Positions 1 through 12,400 of a stretch of 64,000 nt of DNA are shown in pieces. Positions within the stretch are counted from its first letter, which is position 1. Each line of letters opens with the position of its first letter. The notes under the pieces are model-generated. The model did not search any database. It was not told the DNA's origin and worked only from the letters and a program-made list of their open reading frames with translations. The position numbers and the translations under genes are program-made. The stretch is from Campylorhamphus procurvoides (lineage: Eukaryota > Chordata > Aves > Passeriformes > Dendrocolaptidae), in contig WBMV01002658.1 of assembly GCA_013396655.1 (NCBI GenBank), positions 24,409 to 88,408 on the forward strand, read 5' to 3'.

Positions 1-93
1 TTTTTATATCTAACTATATTGTCCCTCTTTTAGTTTAAAACCACCATCCCTTTTCTTATCCCAAAACATGCCCTGCTAAAATGTTTCTCCCCC
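1..93 (-). mobile_element. CR1 LINE fragment
   Basis: The stretch reads, on the plus strand, CTCTTTTAGTTTAAAACCA and GCCCTGCTAAAATGT, which are antisense CR1 segments. It is cut by the window start and lies in the intron after M45. Bases 94-227 of that intron show nothing recognisable. Confidence 0.7.
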
Positions 94-227
94 ATAGTTG
101 ATGTTTTCCAGTCCCTTGAAAAACTCGGCAGCCTCTGCTCCACTCATCACTGCCCCTCTTGCCCCAGAGAGCTCCAAAAACTGATGTGCCCTCCTTCCAT
201 CACCTCTGAGGGAGGAGGAAGCCATAC

Positions 228-494
228 CTTTTACCTCCAGCCTGGCCGTGGTCCTCCCATCAGCCGTCTGGCAGCTGTATTCCCCCGAGTCGGCAAGGCT
301 CAGGTCGTGGATGAGCAGCGTGTGCACCTTCCCCTCCTGCCTGATGCTGCACTTGTGGCTGGAGTGGAGCACAGACGTGCCCTTCTTCCACTCCACGGGG
401 ACGTCAGGCTTGGACACCTCACAGGACAGGTGAGCTGTGCCACCCTCCTGCAGCTCCAGGTTTTGGAGAGCCTTCACGAAGACGACCGGAGCAG
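228..494 (-). CDS. OBSCN: Obscurin Ig module M45 (last in the window)
   Basis: Single 89-codon exon opening [15 protein letters not shown], with [20 protein letters not shown] and [10 protein letters not shown]. Donor GTATGG, so the protein continues beyond the low-coordinate end of the window. Closest relative here is M42. Acceptor CCCCACAG. Confidence 0.93.
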
Positions 495-3400
495 CTGTGG
501 GGAAGAGGGTACAATAGCCTGATCCACCCTCAGGTCACAGCTGGGTATCCATCATCATGGATTGAACCAGATCAGAGAGGAGACCACTGTATTGACATGG
601 GTCAGCTTTCAAATCCACTACAGAACTTAATAGAAAGGTTTGGCAGAGCTTTCAGATTCTTTTTTTTAGTAATTGAGATCTAAACCCACCACAAGTAGGA
701 GATTAATTCAGAGCATTTCATTGACATTCTTCACCACTGATTCTGACATATGTTTAGCTGTTTAATTGGATGGTCTGCAAATGATGTTAATATTGACTAA
801 TTCCATAGACAATAAAAATGACTGAAATGGCTCGCTCTGATGTACATATCTAACTCTTAAATGCCTAAATTAGATTATCAGAATCTCCCAACACTTCCAA
901 GGACCTCTAATCCCAAATACATCTCTCCAGAAGCCAAAGCAATGTTGACAGTGTGTACCAGCACCTCCCTAATTCTTCTGCCTGGGGTGTTGCTCACCTT
1001 GGACCTTCAGCTGCGCTGTCGACGTGTGCTGCCCAACTTTGAAACTGATGGATTCACAGTCTTCCAGGGTCACCTTCCTCAGGATCAGACTGTGCCGTGT
1101 CCCTTGGACCCTGATCTCGTTCATCTCATTGGATTGCAGGGGAACATCCCCCAGGAACCACTGGGCATCCTGAGATGTTTCCCGGGACAGCCTGCATTCA
1201 AACACCGCGTCTTCTCCTTCGTACGAGGTGACATCCTTCAGCATCTCCACTATGGTTGCTTCTGGTTCTTTATGGAAAGGTCAACAGAGTTTGGCATCTA
1301 CTTTCAAGTGATGCTTCCTTGGGTTAAATGTTTTGTTATGTTCTTTCATGACAGGACTATGTTATTGTTAGTTGAAGCCCTAAATCCTAAATCTGCTGTT
1401 GGCTTTGGGGAGACCTCATTGCAGCCTTCCAAGAGCTTAAGGGGGCTTATGAAAAGGAGGGAGAAGGGCTTTTTAGGTGGACAGATAGGAACAGGGGGCA
1501 ATGGTTTTAAAGCAAAAGAGGACAGGTTTAGAGTAGATATTAAGAATAAATTCTCCCCTGGGAGGGTGGGCAGGCCCTGGCACAGGTTGCCCCGAGAAGT
1601 TGTGGATGTCCCATCCCTGGAAGTGTCCAAGGAAAGGCTAGATGGGGCCCTGAACAACCTGACCTAGTGGGTGGCATGGGTGGCAACACCCATGGCAGGG
1701 GTGTTGGAATTATATGGCCTTTAAGGTTTCTCCCAACCCAACCCATTCTGTGGTTCTGTGATTCTGAATGAATGAAGTGTGTAGGTACACACGATGCCTG
1801 ATTTATGGTTGTGTGCATATATATTATGCACATACATGAAATAATCTAAAAATTAACAACTTATACTGTATTATGTATATAATAAATACATAAGGACCCT
1901 GAGATTAGCTCATTTAGTTAGGGTTGGTGCTAATAACACCAAGCTCATGTGTTTGATCCTTGTCTGAACCAGTCACTTAAGAGCTGGATTCGATGATCTC
2001 TGTGGGTCGCTTCCAGCTCAGAATATTCTGGGACAATGACTGCATTTAATATATATTTAAAATGCAATCTATGTATTGGGATAACACTCTAAACCCATTT
2101 CAGGGTGTGACATTATCATTAAAGCACAGAATCAGTAACTGAAGACCCATTTCTGGTTCCTTAGAGATACCTGACCCTGTTCTTATCCCTCTGGAGTCAC
2201 CCTCATCTCTGACATCCCAGTGGCTCAGTTTGGGCACAGGACAGTGTTCAGCTGCCACACTATTTGATCCCATGCCCCTGCCACGGTGCCAAGCTCTGCC
2301 CAGCTCTTCCCCCCAAAAAACCCCACCTTTCAGGTGCACCAGGGCCGTGGTTTGCTGGTCCCCTGTGGCACAGGTGTATTCCCCAGCATCAGCTTCACTC
2401 AGGTTGTGGATGGTCAGCTCAGCCACTGATCCAACCTGGTGCATCTTGTATTTGTCACCCGGTCTCAGCACGGTCCTGCCCTTCTTCCACTGCACCGTGG
2501 CGTTTGGCTTGGACACCTCACAGCTCAGAGTGATGGTGCCACCTTCTTCAGCCTGCTGGTTCTGCAGTGGTTGTGTGAAGGTTATGGGAGAAGCTGAAGC
2601 AAGAGAAACCACAGGGGAAAAAAATCATGTTTTATTACTCAATATGCCACTAAGTCTTGTGCTTGATGAAGCTCTGGTGCCATTCCAAATTTGGTTCAAA
2701 CTCAATCCCAAAATTACTTTAAACCCAAAGCAAGGAAGGACAGAAAGTACTGGATTCCCAGGACTCTCCTGGAGAGTCACTGGACACTGCACACACCAAG
2801 CACCTCTAGGATGATGCTCCTTCTTAGACAGGAATGGTCACGGATACAGAGCCTTGAGGATCTAAGGGCATTTATCTCCAAATGGGGACCAAAGCCACAA
2901 CTCAAAAGCCTACTCCTGGTCTAAAGTCATGGGCATTTGGGAGAGACATCCTTATAACAATGCCCCTTGTTTGAAAACTGGACCCAGCAGGGAAATGAAC
3001 CCTGATGGTCTCTGCACTGGTGTTGTCACTGATGGCTCAAGGTGGAGTTTTAATGGGTTGATTTAAGATGGGCCACAGGTAGAAGTTTAACTCCTCAAGT
3101 CCAGTTGCCTGGAAGAACCTTGGTGGCTTCACACATCAATAAATTAATATTTACAGGGGTTCCAGGAGTCAGAGGGAATTCACAGGAACTGCATGTCAGA
3201 CATGTATGAAAGGACAGAGGTCTGAAGGTCCTTGTGGCTGATGGAAGAATGGATGGTGTATTTTGTGGGACAGATGGGGAATGGCTGGCCCAGGCTGGAG
3301 GGCAACTACAAGCCTTCCTCAGCTTTCTGGATTTGGAATTTTTTTTCAAGTAGTGCTGGAGTGGCTGGGGCCAATCACAGAGACACAAACAGGCAACCAC

Positions 3401-6400
3401 CACCAGAGGATCTGCTTCCAGAACCAATACTCCGGTAGCACCAAATCTTGGCATTAGTGTGATAGCAGAGAGGTGTTTGCCCTGAATGGGACAATCCTCA
3501 TGGGATATTCCAAAAGACAGTAATTTCCAATAATTTGAAGATCCTTGGCACTAGAAACGCTCCTTGCCAACTGGAGCTGAGTGTCCAAGGTCAAACACTG
3601 TCATGCTTGAGCATCATTTCCTGAGGCAGAACTGCAGCTGCAGGGATGTTTAAGAATCAAAAATGGTCTTATTTTAATTTTAGCTCCAGCCTTGGTTTTC
3701 TGAGCGACCAGAAAAAGGCCCTTGGGGCTCAGATTTGGGTCCCTCCATTTCCTTTGCTCAGGACACCAGAGGAACTAACTTCTGAGAGCAAAAGGACTCA
3801 GCTGCTTTATGCCACCAAGGTACATCTAAAGTCAAGGACAGTAGATGGAACTCCTTTGGCAGACCCCAGCTAGGGAGGTGGAGCGAGTTTGTCACCTTAA
3901 ACACAACACAACCCACCTTTGACAGTCACAGTGGCTGTGGTCTGCTCATTTCCATTATCACAGGTGTATTTGCCAGAGTCTTCTGGCTTCAAGTGAAGAA
4001 TCTTTAAAGTGTGGACTGTTCCTTCCTGCCTGATTTCATACTTGGAGCTCGGGGAAATCACCTGGGTGCCCTTCTTCCACTTCACCTCAGCACTGGGCTG
4101 AGAGAGCTGGCAGCGGAGCACGGCCGTGTCCTCCTCCTGCACCTCCAGGTTTTGCAGTTTCTCCTTAAAGACTGGAGGTGGCACTGAAAGGACAAACACA
4201 GGCACCTTGGTCTCATTTCCTCGTGGTGTTAAAGGTCCAGATGAATAGTTAAGGATTAAAAAAATACTTTAACTTCTGTGTTATGTATTGGAAAGTTAAA
4301 AGAGGCTTCAAAGAGGGAAGGATCTTTAAAATGATGTTTGGAGAAGGAAAGAAAGACAGCAAAGAAGGAAAGAAAGGAAAGAAAGGAAGAGGGAAAGGAG
4401 GAAAGGGGGAAAGGAGGAAAGGAGGAAAGGGGGAAAGGGGGAAAGAGAGAAAGAAAGGGAAGAAAGGAAAGAAAGGGAAGAAAGGAAAGAAAGACAGCAA
4501 AGAAGAAAAACAAATATGAGCATCTGATATGCTGGAGAGGTTCCTACTCAGTGCAGGAGGGTTGGACTAGATGGCCTTTAAAGGTCCCTTCCAACCCAGA
4601 CCATTCTACAATTCTAAAAGGGAGAGTGAAGGCAGGGAAAACTCCAGGTTTTTCAATCCAACTGCCAAGCCCAGCATGGGAATTTCTTTAGGAATCAGGC
4701 AGCTTCAGAACCCTGGTGACCTGTCCACTGTCCATCCATGGTGACTGGAGACCACACCAGCACACCAAGTGTGCCCTGAAGCACGAACACCCCACCACCA
4801 TGAGCCAACAAGGGGTGAGTTATGGCCTTGAATCTGTTGTCAGCAGAAGAAAACCATCACCTGTCCTCTCTGACCCTGTCCCAGACCACAGAGAGCCTTC
4901 ACCTTTCACTGTGAGCTCTGCTGTCGACGTGTGGGCTCCCACTCGGAAAGCGACCGTGCCGATGTCCTGCTCTGTCACCTTCCTTAAAGTCAGGGTGTGG
5001 ACCTTCCCTTTCTCCACCGAGATCTCGTTCATCTCGTTGTTCTGCAGAGCAACATCCTGCAGCTTCCACTCCACGTCCTTGGCGTTCTCGTGGGAAACCT
5101 GGCACCGAAACGTGACGTCGTCCCCTTCAAACACCACCATGTCCTTCAGGCCACTCACAATGGTCACCTCGGGTTCTGCAAAGAGTCAGAAATGGGAAAT
5201 GAGAGGGAAAACATGGATCAGATCATGGAATTGTGAATAATGCAGGCTGGAGTGGTCTTTTGGAGGTCACCTGCTCAAAACTGGGCTTTAAGGACCTCCA
5301 AGGATGGAGATAGCATGGCCTCTCAAATTACATCCCAAACTCTGCTTGGTAACAGGGCAAGTAACTTCTTGGATAGTGGTTTTATTACTTGCCCTTTCTC
5401 ACAGATACATTTCATGTTGATTTTTTTTTTAATTATATATTTGATACTCTAATTGGGTGAACAAGGCACAAGAGCCAGATGCCAAAATGAGGGGTTTGAA
5501 ACTTGTTACATTTGAACTTCAATATAACATTAAAACCTGATCCTCTCTATTGTGCTTTTGCTAAATGGAATTGATTTTGCTCCGTGCTGATACTCCCCAT
5601 GTCTTGAGGATCTCATTGGTGGTGTCCTCTCAGCAAGACTCATTGGATTAACGTGAGCATGGGGCATTTGCACTTCAGTTTGCTTCTAGGACAGCTGGGC
5701 TCCTGCAGGTCTGTGCAAAGACCACACAGACAGCCCCCAAAAGGCAGAAGTTGTACCCCAAATCAGCTGGGGAATACCAAAGGAACCACAGAATCATCCA
5801 GGTTGGAAAAGACCTCTAAGATTGTCGTGTCCAACCATCAAAAAGCAGTGAAATCTTCCCCTGAGCAAGCACAGTGGATATTCCTACAACCCAGGTCACC
5901 ATCTGCACGACAAATGGTGCAGCTGGGGGTGATGTGCAGAGGATCTGCAGCCTGGGGTAGCCCGTGGAGATGCTGGCAGTGTTTGTTCCACACTAGTGGT
6001 CCAAGGCCAGATGCAGCTGCCACGTGACTGGAAGCTGGGGATGGACCATCTGTTCACTCCCCTGCATACGATGTCAAGCAAATATTTCAAGCTATGGGTC
6101 ATAAATTGCAGCTGATTTATCCTCCCCTGTCCACCAAGTCAATCCTTGCTTTGGTGTGCATTGACTGAGATTTCTTTATGACACCCTTCCCATGCTCTGT
6201 GTTTATCACAATAATCACAACTGTGTTGTGAAATCTCAATTTGCCTGCAGGGAAACCCTCCTTGCCCCAACAAACAGGTCTTGCCTTTCACAGTCAGTTT
6301 GGCAGTGCTCGTCTCATCTCCAGCCTTGCAGGAATATTCCCCAGCATCTCCAGGCTCCAGGTGGTGAACACGGAGCTCCCGGAGGGTCCCGTCCTGCCAC

Positions 6401-9400
6401 ATCTCATACTTGGAGCTGGAGTGCAGGACAGCTCCATCCTTCCTCCACTCCACTTGGGCCTTGCTGATGGAAATCTCGCAGCGCAGCCTGGCTGTTCCTC
6501 CCACCTCCACCTCTTCGTCCTTCAGCTGCTGCTTCAGCCGGGGTTTGGTGGCTGCAAAGTGAGAAACCAGTGAGACATGACCAGTTCCCTTCAATGCCAG
6601 GTCTGCACAATGTGAGAAATCAATGAGACATGACCTGTCCTGCACAATATGACAAATCAGTGATACACGACCTGTTCCCATCAATGCCAGGTCTGCACAA
6701 CACTGGGCTATGATGCTGCAGGACAATTTTGCCTTAAGTGATTATATGATAACAAACCCACTTGTTCACCCTATAAATAGACCTAAATTGTACATATCCA
6801 GACAAGGAAAGGACCAGAAAGTTCCTCAGATACATTTGTTTCCCATAAAGTCAAAGGCATCCACATCACACCTCTCATGCCATCTGCTCTGCATATTGAA
6901 AACTTCAACACACATAAAGATTTTTGACTAAGCAAAACCTGGAACATTCAGATTAAAAGCAGAAACAAGAAGGGAATATCCATTCTGTGTGTGTGAGAGC
7001 AGCTGGGAAATGGGAATCTCAGTGCTTGTGGTTCCTCTCTCTAAACCCTACAGTGAGACACGTAAAGCAGAGGCTCCTTCACTCAGAGTTAACCCTATGG
7101 CTGCTTCATGGGTCAAGCTCAGCCAAAGGATGCATTTTAAAGGTTGTAGTTGGGATCAAAGTTCCCCTGAACTGTTTGAGATGACCACAAATACCTCCTC
7201 AAAGGTGTTAGGATGGCCCTGCCTGTGTGGAGAGGTTGGACCAAAAGACCTACTATAGTCCCTTTCAACCTTAGCCTTTCTGTAATTAATCAAAGGCGTT
7301 ATTCCTGCTTTAGTTAAAAACAGCATTATTTGGTCTCCACGGGAAGATCAAGAATAGTTAATTCAAAATTACTTAGAAAGATGTGATTAGTTATTGATTC
7401 ANCAGTTCTGTAATTAATCAATGATATTATTCCTCCTTTGGTTAAAACCAGCATTGTTGGGTCTCCATGGGAAGATCAAGAATAGTTAATTCAAAATGAC
7501 TTAGAAAGATGTGATTAGTTATTGATTCAAGCAAGCCAGCAATGAATGCAAAGTGCAGGAAATAAAGACCTATGAGAATAAAAAGATTGCCATGACACAG
7601 TTTCTTGCTTTTATCATATCAGGGAAAGGTCTCAGTGCCCTGTGCTTTTAAAGAGGACCCTTGTCTCACGAGATCCACTTCTCCATGCCCTGCACTATGA
7701 CACGTTTTCCTCACTCTTTAACTTTTGGAGGGGTTTATTCATCCAACAAATAAAACACCACCATTCACACGTTTTCACAGCTGCCTTTTCTCCTCCTTTC
7801 AGGCTGGTGCAATGCTAACCATGCACTCTGAGCACTGCCGTGCTCTGCTGGTCCCCTGTGTCACACGTGTAATCAGAGGCATCCTCTGGCTCCACGTCAC
7901 GAATCACGAGCTCGGCTCTGCGACCACTTAATTTCATGTTGTATTTGGCGCAGGGGAAGAGCTCCATGGTGCCTTTCCTCCACTCCACCGCTGCTCCAGC
8001 CTTCGTCAGCTCACACTGGAATGTCACCACAGCCCCTTCTTCTGCTTCCTTGTCCCTGAGCTGCTTTTTGAAAAGAACTGGCAGAGCTAAAGGAGAAAAA
8101 GAAAGAAGCGACAGAGGTTTTATTGCAGTTGAGTCAAGGCGTGGCTGACACGGTTAGAGTGAAACTTCAGAGGAGAAGATACTCTGCTTTTCACGTGAGA
8201 TACTCCTGGGCAGGATCCATGTTTTCCAATTTGCCTGGAGTTACTAGACCTTGCTACATCAGAAGCACCCATAACATTTATTTCCTTTATTTCCTTTGTT
8301 TCTTGGCTCAGATCTTCCCCAGCTTTCAATCCTATGAATGAATTTATCCTTCAGCTGGCTTAGCAATGATCTCAAGAGAAAGAAGTTCAAAACTCCATGG
8401 ACAGCCTGGACAGGTGAGGAAGGTTGTTGCCAGTCTTCTTACAGGATTTAGAAGAAAATCTTGTTTAAAACTATTTAAATAACATGCCATGTGAAATATC
8501 CAGATATTATGTTAAATTATTGCTTTTTCTTCAATTTCTCATCACACACAAAGGTAGAAAAGCATTTATTACTAGAACCCAAAACTCAAATGCAGTACTG
8601 GAAGAACGAAGCATCACCCAATTCCACTGTCATTAAAAAAACCCCAAAACCTAATATATCAGATGAAAAGAAAATTATTTTTAGAGAAAATAATAATGTG
8701 TTTTAAAATATTCACACTGAAAGGGTTTCTTTGCACCTTGGGTGGAACCTGCTGCTTCAGGAGTCAGGTCCCACCACGTACCTTTCACGTTCAAAGCTGC
8801 CTTGGTTTCCTCATCCCCACTGTCACAGCTGTATTCTCCTGTGTCTTCTAATTTGAGATTATGGACCAAGAGCTCTACCAGGCATCCCCTCTGCCTCATT
8901 TCATATTTCTGGCTGGGCTGCAGCTCCACCCCTCCTTTCCTCCACTCCACTGCAGCTTGGGGTTTCGAGAGCTCACAGCACAGCGTGGCTGTGCTTCCTT
9001 CCTCGGATTCCTTATTTTGCAGGGGTTGCTTAAATGTCACGGGCAGAGCTGCAAAATTTGAGAGGGAAACGTTTCAAGAGTGGTTTAGCCCAAGAGGGAC
9101 CCAATCCCACCATCATTCTTCAAAAAGGATTCCAGCTCTCCGTCTTGACACCATCTTTTCTTGAACCATTATGAGAACCAAGAGCTGAAGACATACGGTG
9201 AAGTTAGGAAAGACCTGGTTTGTGGTCTGAAGGAGTCAGACTTTCCTATGGAAGGGTCTTCATGTCAATTAGGCAAAGATCACAGGGACATTCTCCCTCT
9301 TACACAGGCCCTTGCCCCTCAGTAGAGGTCTGTGAGTTTGCAGTACTAAGCAAAGAGTATTTTTAATCCCTAATAGAGCTTGTGTCAACATATAATGACC

Positions 9401-12400
9401 AAATCAGCATCCAAAACACAGCAACTGAGAAATGGGAGAGAAAATTCAGATTCCAGGCAAGGTGTGGTAGAAGGGTGGAGGAACACTGACAGCTGAAGTT
9501 CAAAGCCTCCAGTAGGAACACACCACGTTCACTGTCAGAGAAATCCCTTATCCCCCAACTGGTGCCTCTCTTACCATTCCAGTGAGGCATTGCATCCAAC
9601 TGGGCATCCCTTACAGCATTCCCACACCCAGCCACACTCCCTGCACTCAGCGATGAGGGTTCAGCGTATTTGGACATCATGACAATGTTCAAGGCCTGGC
9701 TGGAGGGGGCTCTGAGCAACTCGTCTAGTGGAAGGTGTCCCTTGTTGGAATGAGATGATATTTAAGGTCCCTTCCAACTCCAGCCATTCTATGATTCTAT
9801 TATTTAATTGCTTTGATGCCCATTAATCACTCCAGATGCTGCAAGAACCACCTTTCTAACCTGACCATTTGCCGTGCTAAAGAAGAACATTTATTTATTC
9901 AGCAAAACAAATAAATGGCTGCGGAGAACACCAAGAGAAGCTCCAGTTGAGCAGTGCAGCCCTGCTGCTTCATCTCTCACTGCAGACATCCATAAACCTC
10001 AATGCCCTAAATTCAAAGCACAAGGCTATTGCCCCAGAGAAGTAACAGGATGGTCTGCAGGACAAGAAGAAATGGATTTCAAGAAGTTCCTTTGCCTTGG
10101 AATATATAGAAGCTTGTTCTCATTTTGGTTCTAGAAATGGCACCATTCTTTTCCTACTATAAAAGCAGCCAACGTGTTGCCCTGATCACTGAAGGTGTTC
10201 TGAAGATCTGCAGAGATTTCTAAGAGTTCAGACTCCTCCTTAAGGCAGGGAATTTTAAGAATGCAGATTCTCTCTTAAGGCAGGGAATTTTAGGGGTGCA
10301 CATCCCTCTTAAGGCAGGGAATTTTAAGAGTGCATATCCCTCTTAAGTCAGGGAATTGAAGGAGTGGAGATTCCCTCGTAAGGCAGGAAATTTTGAGAGT
10401 GCAGATTTCTCATAGAGCAGGGAATTTTAAGAATTCAGATTCCCTCTTAAGGAAGGAAAAGAAAGAAACATCTCATTTTCTTTTGGTGTCTGAATTTTAA
10501 AAGTTCAGAGTCCCTCCTAAGGCAGGCCACTTGCAGGGGAGATTACAATTATCCTGACAGCAACATGGTGAAAAAGATGTACTGTTTTCCATTGGAATTC
10601 CCATTTTCTACCTGTTCTGGAGGCTGTACAAACCACCTGCCCATCTCATGACCTGCAGTCAGGTCTTGTCCTTAGGCAACGCTAAACCACAGTTCTTAAT
10701 TTTAATTTTCACAAACATCTTGTAACCCTTATCCTCTATTTTTACCCTTGACTCTCAGCGTGGCAGTTGTCTGCTGATGTCCACACACACAGGTATAATC
10801 TCCAGCATCCTCCATGTGCAGCTCACGGATAACTAGCTTTGCAACGGCACCGTCTTGGCTCATTTGGTATTTTCTGCCTGCCTTGAGCACCTCCTGCCCT
10901 TTCCTCCACTCCACCACAGCAGGTTTGGTCAGCTCACAGTGCAGAGCAGCCGTGCCACCTTCTACAGCCTCGAGGTCCTCCAGGTCCCTTTTGAATTCTG
11001 GAGGCAGAGCTGAAGAGCAAAAGGGCACCACAGAAAGTGTGAATATTCCTGACAGAGCAAAAATCCTGCAGGAGAGGATGGATGGGGAAACACCAAGCCC
11101 TGATCCGGGACAGGGGAATGAAATGGGAAATCTCCCCCAGCAGGACAAGGGCAGGGAGAGGAACCAACACAGCTGAGGGGGGAAAAAACACCAACAGGGA
11201 ACTCTTGTCCCGGTTCTACCACAAGGAGGAAGCACATGGAGTCCAAAGGGACACGAAAGGCCAGGCAAGCAGAAAGGGAATGGGAACAGACCACAGCAAC
11301 AGAGGCTTGGGCAGCTCTAAGGTTCGGAGGAACATCCCAAGGATTACTTTACCATGCACTGTTAAGGCAGCTGTGGTGCTCTTGTCTCCACACACACAGG
11401 TGTAATCTCCAGCATCATCCAAGTCTAAATCCTGCACCACCAGCTCCACAACACGGCCCTCCTGTCTCATGCTGTGCTTGCTGCCCGAGGTGAGGACGTG
11501 GTGGCCCTTCTTCCACTGGACAGGGGCAGATGCCTTGCTGAGCAAACAGTGAAAAGTGGCTGTTCCACCTTCTACCCCTTCCTTGCTGGTCATTTCTTCT
11601 TGGAAAAATGGAGGCACAGCTGAAGGATGCAGGTAAAAGGTATTACAAAGTGAGGATGTCCCCAGGGATGGGTGAGGAAATGACAGGGGGAAGTTGTGAT
11701 GGTTATGGAAGGGTGAGAATCAGCAACAAAGAGAGGGAGGAGAAATGAAAACATCCTAGTGGGAATGTACATCCCAATCCTTTTGGGGCTATGCTGGTTT
11801 CCTACTGGCAAAATCACACTGTCCTCAAGAGATCTGTACCTGAATTCCCAACAGTTTCCACGTAAGAAAAAACCAAGAATATCATCCCTGACTTTCTTAG
11901 TTGGTGTGTTCCCAAAACTTCATGCCTTTGTAGTCTCTTTTCCTGTTTATTGAGCTGCCCTACTGTGCTCTGAGTGTTGGCACAGCTCCTTACTGATCCT
12001 CATTCCTTCTTCCTCGAGCTATCCTTGAAAAGGTTCATCCAGGACTCACAGATCCTTCTTGACCCCAAAGAAAAGCTCGAGATGCTGAATCCCAGCCTGT
12101 GTTCTTGTCCCAGAACATGTTCTCCCCATTTAACACTTAAATTGTGTCCTTGAAATTAATGTGATGACCTTCCCATGTGCTCCTCTATTTCCTAGGTGGG
12201 ATAATGGGACATTTCACCTGTTTGATGAGGTTGGATACCTTAGATCTCAAACTCAGAGCCCATAGCAGTGAGACTAAGTTAAAACGCCCAGGTTTAGCTA
12301 AATCTGGCCTATTTCCAGTGCTGTTAAGTTGAAACATCAGTTTTGTTTGCACAGCAACTGGTTCTTCCAACAAAATAAGAGCAGAAGGAAATCTACAGCC

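Noticed and set aside
861..1667. A 268-codon open frame on the plus strand
   Set aside because: It is the antisense of Ig module M44 joined to a CR1 fragment; the protein has no recognisable domain and the minus strand has a clean exon with splice sites.
1895..1970. A functional tRNA-Ile gene
   Set aside because: The A and B boxes are recognisable, but the acceptor arm does not pair and a CR1-like tail follows, so it is a SINE head.
4249..4523. Low-complexity open frames rich in Phe/Pro/Ser or Lys/Glu/Gly
   Set aside because: They are translations of the polypurine microsatellite in different frames.
10222..10457. CRISPR-like array
   Set aside because: Units are directly adjacent and drifted, without unique spacers, in a vertebrate intron; it is a minisatellite.
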